Part shown: positions 12,160 through 23,548 of the stretch, one piece after another
Position numbering within the stretch: position 1 is the stretch's first letter
How the letters are laid out: each line of letters opens with the position of its first letter
Origin: Aquanectria penicillioides
Taxonomy: Eukaryota > Ascomycota > Sordariomycetes > Hypocreales > Nectriaceae
DNA length: 64,000 nt
Reading direction: 5' to 3'
Assembly (NCBI GenBank): GCA_003415625.1
Contig: PYIU01000008.1
Coordinates: forward strand, 558,001-622,000
Position numbers and translations under genes: made by a program
The notes under the pieces: model-generated
Seen by the model: only the letters and a program-made list of their open reading frames with translations
What the model was told of the DNA's origin: nothing
The model's database searches: none

Positions 12160-13500
12160 ATGGCACTTCATCGAGTGTTGGCCTTGATGAGCCTTTTCCT
12201 AGGAATTGTAGCTGCCAGCAATTCTCATTTACACAAGCGTGCCGATTCAGGACCGCTCCCGCCAAGTAAGGATCCATGGTACTCTGCACCAGCAGGATAT
12301 GAGAATGCGACGCCTGGGACAGTGTTACGTTTACGACAAGCCCCTGGAAACTTGACCAAAATTATCGGGAACTCCTCTGCAATTTACAACATTCTCTACC
12401 GCACAACTGACAGTCAGTATAAGCCGGCATGGTCTGTTACAACTCTCCTTGTACCAGAAATCGGCCCCAATAGCACTGCAGCAAAGCTGTTCAATCAAAG
12501 TGCTCTGCTGTCTTACCAGGTCCCATACGACTCAGCTGATGTCGATGCCAGTCCCAGTTACGCTCTTTATAGTAGCGGTGGCCAAAAGTATTCGCCATTT
12601 GGTTCTGCATTGGGGCTGGGGGTCTTTGTTTCTGTCCCTGATTACGAGGGCCCATTAGCCTCATTTACTGCAGGAGTTATCTCTGGACATGCAACCATTG
12701 ACTCGGTTCGTGCCGTGCTGTCTCTCGGCTTAGGTCTGAATACGACCTCACCACGTGTTGCACTTTGGGGTTACTCTGGTGGCGCTCTAGCCAGCGAATG
12801 GGCTTCTGAGCTTGCGGTGCAGTATGCACCAGACTTGACAGAGAGAAAAATTATTGTCGGTGCTGCTCTAGGAGGCTTGACCCCCAACGTTAGTAGTGTC
12901 TTGGAGAGTATCACAGGGAAAACTGCAGCAGGTTTGGCTCCAAGTGCCATTCTAGGCATAACAAGCCAGTATCCTGAGATTCAGAAGTACCTGATATCCC
13001 AGCTCAAATCCGAGACCAAAGACAAGTTCTTAGCTACCAGAACCTACACCGCATCCGAAGCAGGTGTTGCATACGCGGGACAAAAGATTGAGGATTACTT
13101 TGTAAATGGCGCGGCTACCTTCCGAGAACCCAAGGTATTGGCAATTGTCAACCGCGATGGTATCATGGGGTACCATGGCGTGCCTCAGTGGCCACTCTTT
13201 GTTTACAAGTCTGTTCCTGATGAAATCAGCAAAATCTCCGAAACTGATGAATTGGTTGACAAATACTGTCATGTTGGCGCCAACATTTTATATCAGAGGA
13301 ATTCCGTTGGGACTCATTCCGAGGAGTATTTCTACAGTCTCTCCGCCGCAGTCGAATGGTTGGCAAGTGTCTTGACGGATACCTATGCTAAAAGTTACAA
13401 AACGGTGGGATGCACCATTAAGAACATCACAAACAACAGTACGGCAAGTCCGTTGAAGAAGCGTCGAGATTTGCCAAATGGTGTATTTGGCCTTTTGTAG
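12160..13500 (+). CDS. secretory lipase (Candida LIP/CALA type), 446 aa
   Basis: An intact single-exon gene for an extracellular triacylglycerol lipase of the secretory lipase family (Pfam LIP), an alpha/beta hydrolase. The N-terminus is a signal peptide (MALHRVLALMSLFLGIVAAS) followed by HLHKR, a likely Kex2 site. The nucleophile is Ser206 in GYSGG. Asp354 (SVPDEI) and His386 (GTHSEE) sit where the rest of the catalytic triad is expected. Family-typical blocks are present: PAGYENATPGTVLRLR near residue 45, SYQVPYDSAD near 126, and VSVPDYEGP near 163. Length fits the family (about 400-460). Several N-glycosylation sequons and a basic tail (SPLKKRRDL) complete it. It probably acts in nutrient scavenging or host-tissue degradation; which lipid it prefers cannot be told from sequence. 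Confidence 0.93.
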   Translation: MALHRVLALMSLFLGIVAASNSHLHKRADSGPLPPSKDPWYSAPAGYENATPGTVLRLRQAPGNLTKIIGNSSAIYNILYRTTDSQYKPAWSVTTLLVPEIGPNSTAAKLFNQSALLSYQVPYDSADVDASPSYALYSSGGQKYSPFGSALGLGVFVSVPDYEGPLASFTAGVISGHATIDSVRAVLSLGLGLNTTSPRVALWGYSGGALASEWASELAVQYAPDLTERKIIVGAALGGLTPNVSSVLESITGKTAAGLAPSAILGITSQYPEIQKYLISQLKSETKDKFLATRTYTASEAGVAYAGQKIEDYFVNGAATFREPKVLAIVNRDGIMGYHGVPQWPLFVYKSVPDEISKISETDELVDKYCHVGANILYQRNSVGTHSEEYFYSLSAAVEWLASVLTDTYAKSYKTVGCTIKNITNNSTASPLKKRRDLPNGVFGLL

Positions 13501-14543
13501 GAGGTATAATTCCGACAGAGTACACATAGTTTATGATTACAGTTAGATATTGACATCAGAAACTAAGGCTGGTTATATAATACATATTTTTATCAAACTA
13601 TCGATAGAACTTACGTAGATAGGTTCATGGTTGTCTGCCAGCGTTCTATTTCTCCGACTAGCTTGTTCTTTCGTTGATATGATGCTAGCATTGGGGAAAG
13701 TTGTCATTATTTTTACCATCGATTATCGGAAAGGCAAGCATCAAAACTCCCCATCAGATTGTCAGGCCTAGTAGAGAGCCATGCCGCCGTAATTTGCAAT
13801 GGGCCCTGTTTGTACTAGGCCAGCTGTTCCAAGCAAGTGATCTTAGCTAGTGCTCAGCACATGCTATAACCATGCGTAAGTTCTGCTGGATATTCTCTCA
13901 CGCCTCTACAAAAGACCTTACTCTATAATGCTCCAATGTCTGTTCTCCCGCTAACCATGAAATGCAGACCGTGGAGAAGCAGCAAACCGTAAAATCATGG
14001 TACGGCAGGCCTAACTGAGGCTATCACAGCATTTATTAAATATGATAAATCATAACACTAGGCTATTGCGATATACCCGCTCAAGCTACATACAAGTATT
14101 GTACGTAGCGTCTTAGATAGTCGTCAGACATATTCAATGCACACAACCTCACCACATTAGATCCTGAAACCCCTTTCTAGTACAATAGATAGAAGTCTAA
14201 CAGTACTAGTTTAGCCAAGTTAATGTAGGCTTCAATAATGAAATCACATATGCCGCCGTGAAAGAAGGCAATCTTGAGGCGAGAAAGTGAAGCAGAGTGA
14301 ACTAGAATGCATCGGTCTAACCAATATTCGGCAGAATCTACTATGAGCGCTAATATGGAAATTATTTTGCAACAGTATATGGGTACATGATTCAATTTTA
14401 AATACAAGTTTGAAAAGAAACCCAAAACCGATGATACAGGCAGCAATACCACGGAAACTTTGTTTCCAGACTTTAATACAGGTGACAACTCAAACACGGA
14501 TAGATATATGAGATGTCATTCGTGAGTGTTAGATTATTGGCAT
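13501..14543. other. intergenic, nothing recognised
   Basis: A spacer between the convergent lipase and zinc-finger genes. It is AT-rich and nothing in it can be supported. Confidence 0.4.
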
Positions 14544-15293
14544 CTAGACCCCCAAAAAGACGTGCAATTTACTCCGGTGATATTCTCTAACGTGCTTGAG
14601 CAGGTTGTCCTCTCGGCTGTTTCCAAATTTGGAAGCGCAATACGGACAAGGAATTACCTCTCCCGCAATACCCAGTTCTTTCGCCAGAGCTTTATGCGAA
14701 ACTCTAACATGATCCTTCATATAGGCTTGTTCTGCCTTTGTGACCTCACATTCAGGACATAAGACGCATTTGAAATGATTTCGTGCATGCTTTCTATAGT
14801 CTTTGTCAGTGTATACCTCATCGATCTTGTTGGGAACATACTTGAGCTTGCTTTGCAAATGGTAGAACTTTCGAGGACTTTCTTTGCACTTCTTGTAGCT
14901 ACAAAAGAAGCGCCCGTCGCTTGTTTGACCTTGATAAAGACAGGTTGGTGGCATCTCCATTTCCCAAAACAGCTGCCGAGGCTTCTTAGGTATGAGGTTT
15001 GGATATGTCTCTTCATGAGAACTAGAAGGTTCCTGGGGCATTTCATTACCCATGCCTTGGTATTGGCCTTGATATGAATAGTGACCGTGAGTGTTGACCC
15101 CAAAGTTATGATCATCAGCTTGCTCAGACGCGAGAGACTAATGCCCCTGGTCTTGGTTACTATCAACGCTTAGGCTGTTACCGCCTGGATCGTCAAAATT
15201 GACCAGGCTAGATCTTATTTCGAGGTCTCGCATTGATACATACTGAGGCAGTGTCTCAGAATGGTTGGGATCGCAACTCTCGAATTGTTCCAT
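14544..15293 (-). pseudogene. C2H2-type zinc-finger protein with an in-frame stop
   Basis: The frame opens at an ATG at 15293 (MEQFESCDPNHSETLPQYVS) and is continuous to 14544 except for one TAG at 15138-15140, after NQDQGH. A CAG-to-TAG change would explain it in this Gln-rich region. No intron of suitable phase removes the stop; the nearest GT...AG pair is 44 nt and would shift the frame. Translation could restart at the Met at 15053 and give 169 residues. That part holds a Cys-rich block (CSYKKCKESPRKFYHL) and two finger-like units, C-x2-C-x12-H-x4-H (CPEC...HVRVSH) and C-x2-C-x14-H-x4-H (CPYC...HVREYH). A nuclear DNA- or RNA-binding role is inferred only from the fingers. Confidence 0.6.
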
Positions 15294-15718
15294 TGAATTG
15301 AGTCTTGAATACGCTGGGTCATTCTCAGTATTAGCACGTGCCAGATAAACAAGGGGTGTTCCGGTAGTATTCGGAAAGATTTCCCAATACTTGGCCTGGC
15401 TTTATCTTTTTACCACCTTAAATAAACCACGAAGAACGTATTGTGTAAGGGTAATCTGAAATGGCGTCGAGGTCAACCCGTTGTGTTAGCCTTGCAGCAG
15501 TGAATAGGCATGAAAATTGTGTGCACAGAGAAGAAATTGCAGGCCAACGAAGGCATAGAAGAGAAAACTGAACATAAAATTGAAGTCCAAGTCAGTTTCA
15601 GTGTTGGTGAAAAAGAGGAAGGTCATATGTGATATTTATTTTAATCCTTTCTCTAATAAGGACGAATTCTATGCCCAAATGTGTGTTGCATCATAACAGC
15701 ATCAGGCGACCAATCAGC
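15294..15718. other. intergenic, nothing recognised
   Basis: Short AT-rich spacer holding the putative promoter of the zinc-finger gene. No feature was identified. Confidence 0.4.
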
Positions 15719-16196
15719 CTAAAAAGCTGGAAGGCCCACCACTAAACAGAAATGGCCAAGTAAGCATGGCGTGGACACTTACTGCGTAGATTTTCAACTG
15801 AATTTCCATAACCGCCGAATCCCATCGAGTTATCAAAATGCAGCTGTGGCTTGGCGCATGCACAAGGAGGCCCACAATCGTTCATTTGTTTACTCTCGTC
15901 AGTCACTGTAGAGATCAAGACCAATCAATGTGATGGTTCTTTCGTATCCTACCTTTCGTACATAGTGAGGTTACAGTCTCCAGCACCACATGATTTTATC
16001 ATCAAGGCTTAGAAATGTTCTGGACGCCGACCGAGGAAGGCCATCGAACAGGTCTCGTTTATATTGGCCATGAATAATCTCACCTTGTGTTACCATCGCA
16101 AAGGCACCTCTTGTTGTTAACATAGTATACATCAGTCATCTTTGCCTCTACAAAGCTAGATGGATATGCCGCCCAGTACAGCCCAAGCATAGCCAT
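15719..16196 (-). CDS. candidate small secreted cysteine-rich protein, 93 aa (tentative model)
   Basis: Four short exons can be joined in phase: 16196-16094, 16007-15975, 15905-15783 and 15741-15719. The introns are 86, 69, 41 nt with donors GTAACA, GTAACC and GTAAGT and AG acceptors. The product begins with a signal-peptide-like segment (MAMLGLYWAAYPSSFVEA), followed by a short mature part with six cysteines (RCLC, SCGAGD, NDCGPPCAC). The strongest piece is the third exon, whose codons give CGPPCACAKPQLHFDN and GFGGYGNS. No homologue comes to mind, so function is unknown; small secreted cysteine-rich proteins of fungi often act as effectors or antimicrobials, but nothing here shows that. Because several splice choices are possible, the model may be partly wrong, and the locus may be decayed like its neighbours. 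Confidence 0.33.
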
Positions 16197-16288
16197 CAAT
16201 GAAATAGCTAATGTTCAACAGGCAATCGCTCGCCACAACAGACTGTAGATCTGGAACCGTCTTTTAAAAAGACGTTTTATTCCATACT

Positions 16289-17932
16289 ATGGCTTCTTGT
16301 TCGCCTCGCTTCCATTCACCAACATTGAAGGGCAGAACCAACCCTAGCCATTGATTTTACAGCTGGTCTCGAACCACTATTTCACTCATTTGTTACAAAG
16401 CTTGCCTTCCTTTGCTGTACAGAACCAAATGTCTCTGCAGTTGCGGCTTGTGCCGTTCTACAGCTTCCAAGTCAGATTCAGTATGTGTTCGGTTTCAATA
16501 ATCGAAGGGGCAAAGCTTTGGTAGAATTGAACCGGTATTTCTTCCATCCTACAAATTGTTCGTTTGCCGCATTCGACGAGCATGCCAGAAAATGAGATAC
16601 TCCACTGAGCGTTAGTGTTCAGTAGACCCAAATCATCAAACCTTTACCTTCTTCTGAATTCTCTCGTTCACAGGCCGCTATGCAATCCTGGAGGTGTTTC
16701 ATGAAAGAATTGAGATAACATCCGACTCTGGCTTTGTTAAATGATAAGACAGCACAGCACTCAAGGCTCAAGAGCAGCCCAATTGATCAGGCTCGATTTG
16801 AGGAGTATCCTTGAAAGCGTCCAGAACTGTTTCCCCTTCAGCAACAAAGATTCTAAGGGACCACGTAGGTCCTTTTGATATCTTATCAACAGATCCACGG
16901 GCACCTTACTCACTACCTAGGGCAGTCAACATCTCCAATGCGTGCAATATCATCAAAAAAATCCGCCAGCTGTACCAATCAGATTGCTTTCCTTTGATTG
17001 GGGCTCGCTTAGGCCGAAAGGAAGCTCTGATGTCTTCAGGATGTTGGTCAGATTATATTCATGTGGGAGGACGTATGCTCTCTTATGACAAGGCTATTGA
17101 GGTGATACTTCATGTAAGCCGAATCTGGCCACAGCGCTTTGACGAATTCGAGATTTTCATGATGCCATCAAGCTCAAGCATGTCGGATTGTTTGAAAGGA
17201 CAGCCCTGGTCTGCAGAGTCCTTTACACAGAGTATGACAAGTGACATCGCACGCCTTAGTCAATATGGCAACCAACTCCAGCAGTTATCCTCCCATGACC
17301 TAGATAGCGATATTGGAAAAACATGGATAGAGGCCCAGAGCCCTATTGTTCACGCTGAGGTTCTTGTTTATCATTGGTTGGAGAACACAGAAGGGAGATT
17401 CGACCTGTGCGTTTCTCTAAGCGCTGGAAGTTCATTGGGGCAAGCAAACCATCTTGTAAGCTTTGTTCGTACTTTTTTTTAAGAGTATCCTACGGATGTT
17501 CAAATTTGTTTCTCTCATCATACCCTTACTCCGCTTGGAGATATCCTGATATTTACGAACACCAAGGCGAGGACGCAGTAGCCACCCGCAGACGAGTAAT
17601 GGGGAGGATCAAGACTCGCATGTGCTCGGACGTCGACCGCCAACTATCAGAAAGGTTGACACATGGAAGCCCCCATGATCCAAGCGCGTGCATGATTCTC
17701 ACAGCCAATCGAATTGCAAACTTGGAAATTGATGTTCCCACTCCAAGTTCAAGTGCTCTGGATCTGAGTTTTTTGACACTAAACAAAACCATGACATCAG
17801 ATCTTTGCTCAATAAAACATGGATTAAGGGGGAGGGGTTAGAAGGTGACGAGGATGAAGTGGTGCTTTTCAAAGGAAGATTCGAGTCACGCCGAAATGTT
17901 GTCAATGTCCGAGCGAGCGATAAATAAGGTAT
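16289..17932 (+). pseudogene. OTT_1508-like deaminase family pseudogene
   Basis: The reading frame is in pieces. A segment near 16350-16590 gives a fungal N-terminal region (FVTKLAFLCCTEPNVSAVAA, NNRRGKALVELNRYF). The segment 16811-17400 gives the middle part and ends with HAEVLVYHWLENTEG. The next segment, in another frame, gives FSKRWKFIGASKPSCKLCSYF up to 17838, and an acidic tail (GDEDEVVLFKGR) closes at 17932. HAE followed by SKPSCKLC is the zinc-binding signature (H-x-E and C-x2-C) of the OTT_1508-like deaminase fold found in many fungal genomes, where the substrate is not established. Frame changes near 16590, 17400 and 17830 and stop codons near 16590-16800 have no convincing splice sites. 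The catalytic residues themselves are still readable. Confidence 0.65.
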
Positions 17933-19024
17933 CCTTTCTTGGGCCTGGTAAGAAAGAATGTCATTCTCAGAATAGCAGAGAAATGCCACCCAACCGAAAA
18001 GACAGCAGACGTTGCGCATCAACTTCACGTCTTGAAACAATTATTACTTGGAATTATTCGGTTTTATCAATCGCGAAAACACTAAGACCACCTGGAACCA
18101 CATTCATTGATGATCCCAAGAAGTTGGCCGTGGCCTAATATCTGAAATGCTTCGTTTTCTTTTATCCGAGACTCGAGATGCAGCGCGGATTCTGACAACC
18201 CAAGGGCTCCCGATGGACCAGTCAGCGATATGCACGACACAGATCATACAATAAGAGGCCTCTCCTTTTCACTCCCTACACTCTCAGAATCAAGTCGCGC
18301 CAGGCAAAAAAGAAGCTTGATTGTTGAAGAGTCCATCGGGAAATAGTTTACGTCACGGGTTTCAGTTTCTGTTACGACGTCATTTTGCGTTAGGCTTCTC
18401 GTATAAGCTTGGCAAAGTTCTGCTGCCCTGCCACTTCCCCAAGGCCCAAGGCTCAGGATCATCCACAAAGGTTCCCTGCAGATCGTCGGGTTGGCATCCT
18501 TCAGGGGCGAGAGGACGGCCAACACATTTATCACAACGAATCAGCTTGCAGTAAAAGTCACATCAATTCTAGGGCTAAAACCAGCCGGTTTGTAGCTTAA
18601 ACATGTAAAGAGTAGAAGGGTTCTAAAGAAGTCTGACTGCAGATTTATTTCCAATCTGAGGCTGTCTCTTCAAGCATATACCAAAGCTGTGCGCCCTGGG
18701 AAACCACCACAGGCGGCAGGGGCCAGTGGAGCAGTCAAAACTTCAGCCCACAAGGGATGCCGGGCAAGCTGACATGCATGTATCAACTGCTTAATTTTGG
18801 CAACTAATTGTCTCGACGTACCGTGACAAAGAAGTGAGACCTGAATGTTAGCCCAAGAGCTCTTGGCAATACTGCGCCACCAACAGAGCTCTGGCCATGA
18901 TGTTATCAAGACAAAGCGGATACGTTTTCCACAGTTTCATCACCTTCCCTCAGTATTGGCCTCCATAAACAATCCGTTTTTGCCGTACGATTATCGCCGT
19001 GGTATCTTTCACCAAAAGAGAATC
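17933..19024. other. unresolved stretch with a possible minus-strand exon
   Basis: Mostly without coding signal. On the minus strand at about 18540-18367 one frame reads as natural protein with spaced cysteines (FYCKLIRCDKCVGRPLAPE, then DDLQGTFVDDPEPWALGKW) and ends at a TGA. I cannot place it in a family, and no flanking exon was found. It may be the 3' end of another decayed gene. Confidence 0.3.
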
Positions 19025-21312
19025 ATGCGATACGACGAACCCATCGAGCTCAGCCAGCGGTCTCGAAACGACGTCAGAGGTTGGCGAGATTCATTCGTTC
19101 CGCGTCCCAAGAGCGGCAGCCCCAAATTTTCCAGCGGATGGAAATTCAGCCTCCTCACTAGTGCTTTTGTTTCAACTGTCGTTCTTATTGTCAATATTAT
19201 CATTCTCGCTTGGTCAACTACCAAGGAGAAACTCAAACTAATAAACAATGATGACATCAACCTTCGGATTGTGAAGGAAGGGTCATGCTCCGAAAACCGA
19301 GCATTTAATATCGGCATCCACCTTATAATCAACATAATCAGCTCGCTGCTTCTATCAGCTAGCAACTATTGTATGCAATGCCTATCAGCCCCAACTCGAG
19401 ATGATATCCAGAGAATGCACTCTCGAGGGAAATGGCTAGACATCGGAGTTCAAAGTCTCCATAACGTGGGTGAGATACCAGGGAAGAGAGCATTGACATG
19501 GCTCCTCTTATTGTTATCATCGGTTCCGCTCCATCTCATGTAAACCTCACTTAACACTGGTACTTGACTATCCGACAAATTATTGACAAATTCCAGGTAT
19601 AACTCTATCATCGTGACATCTCTCACAACTGTGAAATACGATGTTTTCAGTGTTCAGGATACCTCCTCTGGTGGAGAGTCAATATTTTCTCAGTCCTTCG
19701 ATGAGTTGCAGGAGACGGAGAAGTTCATAAAATTCAACAAGACCACACCACTCCTAAAAACCCGCAAATCAGCCATATCTGGGTTATGGGACCGAGCCAG
19801 ACACAACAACCTTGACAATTTAACTGTTTCGCAATGCATCGATGCCTACGCAACAGCCTTCCAAACATCCCACAGTAACCTCTTGCTAGTTACTGAACCA
19901 GGCTCTGACACAGACCTCCAGGGGATGCCTGCATCAAAGGGAACATACACCTTTCGGGGGTATTGGCCCAAGGGCTGTGTTCCGGATGTCTACGAATGGA
20001 TATGTCATCCAATCATTGACTGCGAACGGCCATGTAGTAGCATGCTGTCGGAGGTGAAAAAAAATTCTAGCAACTGGAGTCCTTTCAATGGAAATCGGGT
20101 AAAGTATTGCCTCAGTGAACCGACGATTCAGAGATGCCGCACTTATTTTAGTCCTAACATCATGGGCTTTGTCATCGCTGCAAATGCTGTCAAGGCCATC
20201 GCCATGATATCTACTGCGCTTCGCCCGCCCCAAGGGCTCCTTCTAGTGATTGGTGACGCCATCGAATCATTCCTCGGCTCACCTGACGAGGCTTCAATCA
20301 ACAGCTGCCTTGTATCTGCAGACGACATAAAAAGGAGTAGCAAGGAGGGGAGCTGGGCCGGTCCCCGCATATGGGATCCGACCCGAAGACTTTTGGGCGC
20401 GGCAGTGAGTCGGCGTCGCTGGATAGCAACCTTGTTGTTGTACGTTCCATTAATGAAACAAACCCCCATCTTCTCCTTTTGGACACGGAAAGTATGCACA
20501 GATCACTGATACAAGTTTTTCTTAGATATCTGGTTTTACTAGGCCTTACAATCTTCTTCCTGGTCTGGGCGGCCAATTCAATTGTTGGGCCTCATGATGC
20601 ACGCACGTTGTGGAACTTGGGACTTGGAACAGTGTCTGAGACCGCACTCATCGGGAACATTCCAATGCTTCTGTCGATGTCTTCTTATAGTCCCATGCTC
20701 ATGTCAGGTGTTGTCTTTGCCAACCTTCCCCAACTATGCTTCTCACTCCTTTACTTTCACTACAATGGGCTCTTTACTGCCATGCTATCTGCAAAAGAAT
20801 GCAGTCGCTTTAGTCTTAGGATACGGGGCATCTGAGTCTCATCCGACCCGAAGGGTCAGCAACGGGCTAGACACTTCTTACAACTCCCTTATCGTTGGGG
20901 AGTTCCGCTTTTAGTATTGTCAACATTCACCCATTGGTTGGTGTCACAGAGCCTATTCTTCGTTACGGTCGAGCCTCCAAGCGATGATTCTCGCCTCTAC
21001 CTTTCATGTGGATATTCGCCAGTTGCCATCATATCGGCCATATTAGTTTCATTGATTCTAGCTACAGCAGTGGTCATCACAGGACGCCTTCGCCTTCCCA
21101 CTGGTCTTCCAGTAGTCGGTAGTTGCAGTTTGGCGATTGCCGCGGCATGTCATCACTTCGATGACATCCCGCAACCTGATCTCTCGTCAGTCCCATTACG
21201 ATGGGGAGTTACTAGGAGCCCTGAGGAAGGTCCAAATGTTAGCGTTGGCGGTCATTGTGGTTTTTCGAGTGAAGATGTTGAAGAGCCCCATCAAGGATTT
21301 AAATACGCATGA
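19025..21312 (+). pseudogene. DUF6536-type fungal membrane protein with one in-frame stop
   Basis: Three exons fit in phase: 19025-19539, 19597-20439 and 20526-21312, with introns of 57 nt (GTAAAC...CAG) and 86 nt (GTACGT...TAG). The model would give 714 residues. After a Pro/Arg-rich cytosolic start comes GWKFSLLTSAFVSTVVLIVN (first membrane segment), the family block SSVPLHLMYNS across the first junction, and further membrane segments in the third exon. The C-terminus has typical blocks: LPYRWGVPLLVLSTFTHWL, CGYSPVAII, VGSCSLAIAAACH and FSSEDVEEP. I recall this architecture from fungal DUF6536 proteins, which have no known function. The only defect is a TGA at 20833-20835 between RIRGI and VSSDPKGQQR; CGA-to-TGA would explain it. 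The gene is recently broken, or the stop is an error or a readthrough site. Confidence 0.7.
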
Positions 21313-21617
21313 GATGTGGTTTCATTGATCTGGAAGGCTTGCAGAAAGCACGACTCGTTTCATTCCTCTGGCTTTCCACACAACGCAGAAGTTGAAGCTT
21401 GCTATTTAGAGTACTTGTCGTGTGCGTATATCGAATACCCCGCCAAAATAGAGTTGAAAAGAATTCTAGGAGGATTTGTGTGTCAATGAGATTCCGGGTG
21501 TCTTGGCAGGGTGCCCTCGCCTTCGCCCCGCCCGGTTGGTGCTGGTTTCAAAATATCTCAACCTCGTCACCTGTCACGAAATTCGCGGTCAGGTCTCTCA
21601 AGCAGTTTTCAAACCAT
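21313..21617. other. short spacer
   Basis: About 300 nt of sequence between the DUF6536 locus and the 2EXR fragment. Nothing was recognised in it. Confidence 0.35.
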
Positions 21618-21816
21618 GACAACTTGCGCATCATCTTCTAAAACCTCAGGTAGGCACTTTTCAGACCTGCCGCCAAAGATCCGAAATCGCATATGGCATC
21701 TTACTCTGGATAATGTCCCACGTCCAGGAAATTTCATCCGTTCCTATCAAATGTCATCTAATATCGGACGACTAAATGGGGCTTCCGCTTCTGTGCCGTC
21801 TTTTCCGAGTCAGTAA
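21618..21816 (+). pseudogene. 2EXR-domain fragment
   Basis: From the ATG at 21618 the frame gives a short Ser/Thr-rich lead and then HFSDLPPKIRNRIWHLTL, the opening motif of the 2EXR domain common in Sordariomycete hypothetical proteins. The frame ends at 21816. In a second frame, about 21820-21980, traces such as PPSVEINFTRMRINADTSW look like further parts of the same protein. Family members usually have 200-400 residues. This is best read as a decayed remnant; no function is known for the family. Confidence 0.45.
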
Positions 21817-22258
21817 TTACTCCCCCATCAGTGGAGATCAACTTTACTAGGATGAGGATAAATGCTGACACCAGTTGGCTTCTTCCAAGGTGCCACTTTT
21901 TTTGTCGAGAATTCCTGCTTAGCGTAATAGTGGCGCAGTCGCGACGGTGTTGGCATTGTGAGAGACGGCACAATTTTAGATAAAACTGTCACTATTCAAA
22001 TCAGATAGCTCAGTAATTGTGAATTTTGATATTATTATTCTAATTATATAAACACATCCGAGTATGCGATGTCATCAGGGAGCTGACCAAGGCTTGGCCA
22101 GGATGACATGCAGGCATCAGCGCGCCATTAAGCATGTTGTTTTCTTGGTCGCCCTCTTTCCCGTGGGATAATATGTACTCTGGTATTAGCATCCCACGGT
22201 CCTGTGTGATTAAAGGCAGTTCTATAACCTGTGTTTTTTGCATCAGCTCTTAGTGGTC
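21817..22258. other. spacer with decayed 2EXR traces
   Basis: The first 160 nt hold out-of-frame remnants of the 2EXR gene. The rest is AT-rich 3' sequence of the convergent membrane-protein gene. Confidence 0.35.
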
Positions 22259-23548
22259 TTAAGAGTCTCTGCTGGTCGTCGAAGACGGCGCTCGCCTCGT
22301 TTCCTCCACGATGACTTCATGTTTCGGGTGTCCCGTATCTGAGGTCAAAGGCAACTCATCGTCGCCATTGTGTCTGCCTCTCGACCTATAACCCTTCATG
22401 TCCGAGTCCACGACCTTAACTTCGATCTCTGTGCGTCTGTGAATGCCAACTCCGGTCATCCCGTCGGCGGCGTGGGAAAGGTCTTCATCTGAGTCACCAG
22501 CCACCACCTTTGACATTTGTGCCAACTGCATGGAGTTTCCTTGAGCCCATGGGGTGTGATCAACATTACTCTGGGTTCCGCTCTGGCCGTTCGTCGGGTT
22601 CGAGTTAGACATTTCGGGATAGTATTCGTCAGAGTTGCCTCGGCTGGCCAATCGGGTAATGAGCTTGGCCATGGACATTTCAATGTTGAGTTTCACCATG
22701 TATGTTACAGGATGGAACTGGATGAAGACTGATTGGTTGGGGAGCCACATCAATCCGATAAGCATGGCCTGAGTGCTCTTGGTCAGGAAATATGGATAGA
22801 GAGGACTGGTAGTTTGTACTTACATCCATTGCAATAGACAAGGCCATCAGCTTTGCATTGAAGGAGATGAGAGGCTTGTACTTGTTCAAATTATGTTGTT
22901 TGACAAGTCGCTGCTCAACTGTTCGAAGGAAATACCAGTTCAACAAAGCATCGAGGGTCATGATGAGGAACTTGGAACAACGGTCCCAGTACTTGTTGAT
23001 CTCAACGAAACTGGAGCAAGTTAGTCCTGGTTGAGGCTTTGGTCCAACTCATCCTTCAACACTTACAGGTCGCTAACGGGCGGATCACGATGGGCAGGAA
23101 TGAAAATGCAGAAGACGGCGATGTTGATGCACGTCATGATCGCAGCAGTGCCCCATTTGATCCTGCCAATAGTGCGTCGATGCTCGGCGATAATTGCGAT
23201 ACGGTTGATGATAATTTGCATCAACAGTTGAACCTGGAAGACCCAAAAGAAAAGAATGAAGAAAAGAAGTGGCACACTAAGAAAGATGGTTAATATTGTT
23301 TCTTTGGCCAACAGCGACTGCACTTACGAAGATGGAACAACTTCGTCAATCCAGAGCCAACCCGTGACCATCATGCCCAGGTTAGCAATGATCTCACCCC
23401 ACAGCATGTAGATGTAAGCGCTGCGCAGTGGATTCCTGTTCCGCCTCGTTTGCTTAATCGCCTCCCATGTAGTCAAGAAGCCGAAGCCAATGGTGAAACC
23501 AAAGGCCATGGCAGCGACTTTGAAGTCACCTATCGACGTGGACACCAT
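22259..23548 (-). CDS. fungal integral membrane protein, seven-TM type, 375 aa
   Basis: Four exons on the minus strand: 23548-23328, 23276-23067, 23010-22824 and 22768-22259. The introns are 51, 56 and 55 nt; all three begin GTAAGT and the phases match. The first about 240 residues form a bundle of membrane segments: AAMAFGFTIGFGFL, YMLWGEIIANLGMMVTGWLW, PLLFFILFFWVFQVQLLMQI, AAIMTCINIAVFCIFIP, FLIMTLDALLNWYFL and AMLIGLMWLPN. The remaining 120 or so residues are a polar cytosolic tail rich in Ser, Asp and Gly with a basic cluster. I know this layout from conserved fungal hypotheticals that resemble rhodopsin/PTH11-type receptors, but I see no motif that settles receptor against other roles. 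All splice sites and frames are intact, in contrast to the loci beside it. Confidence 0.85.
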
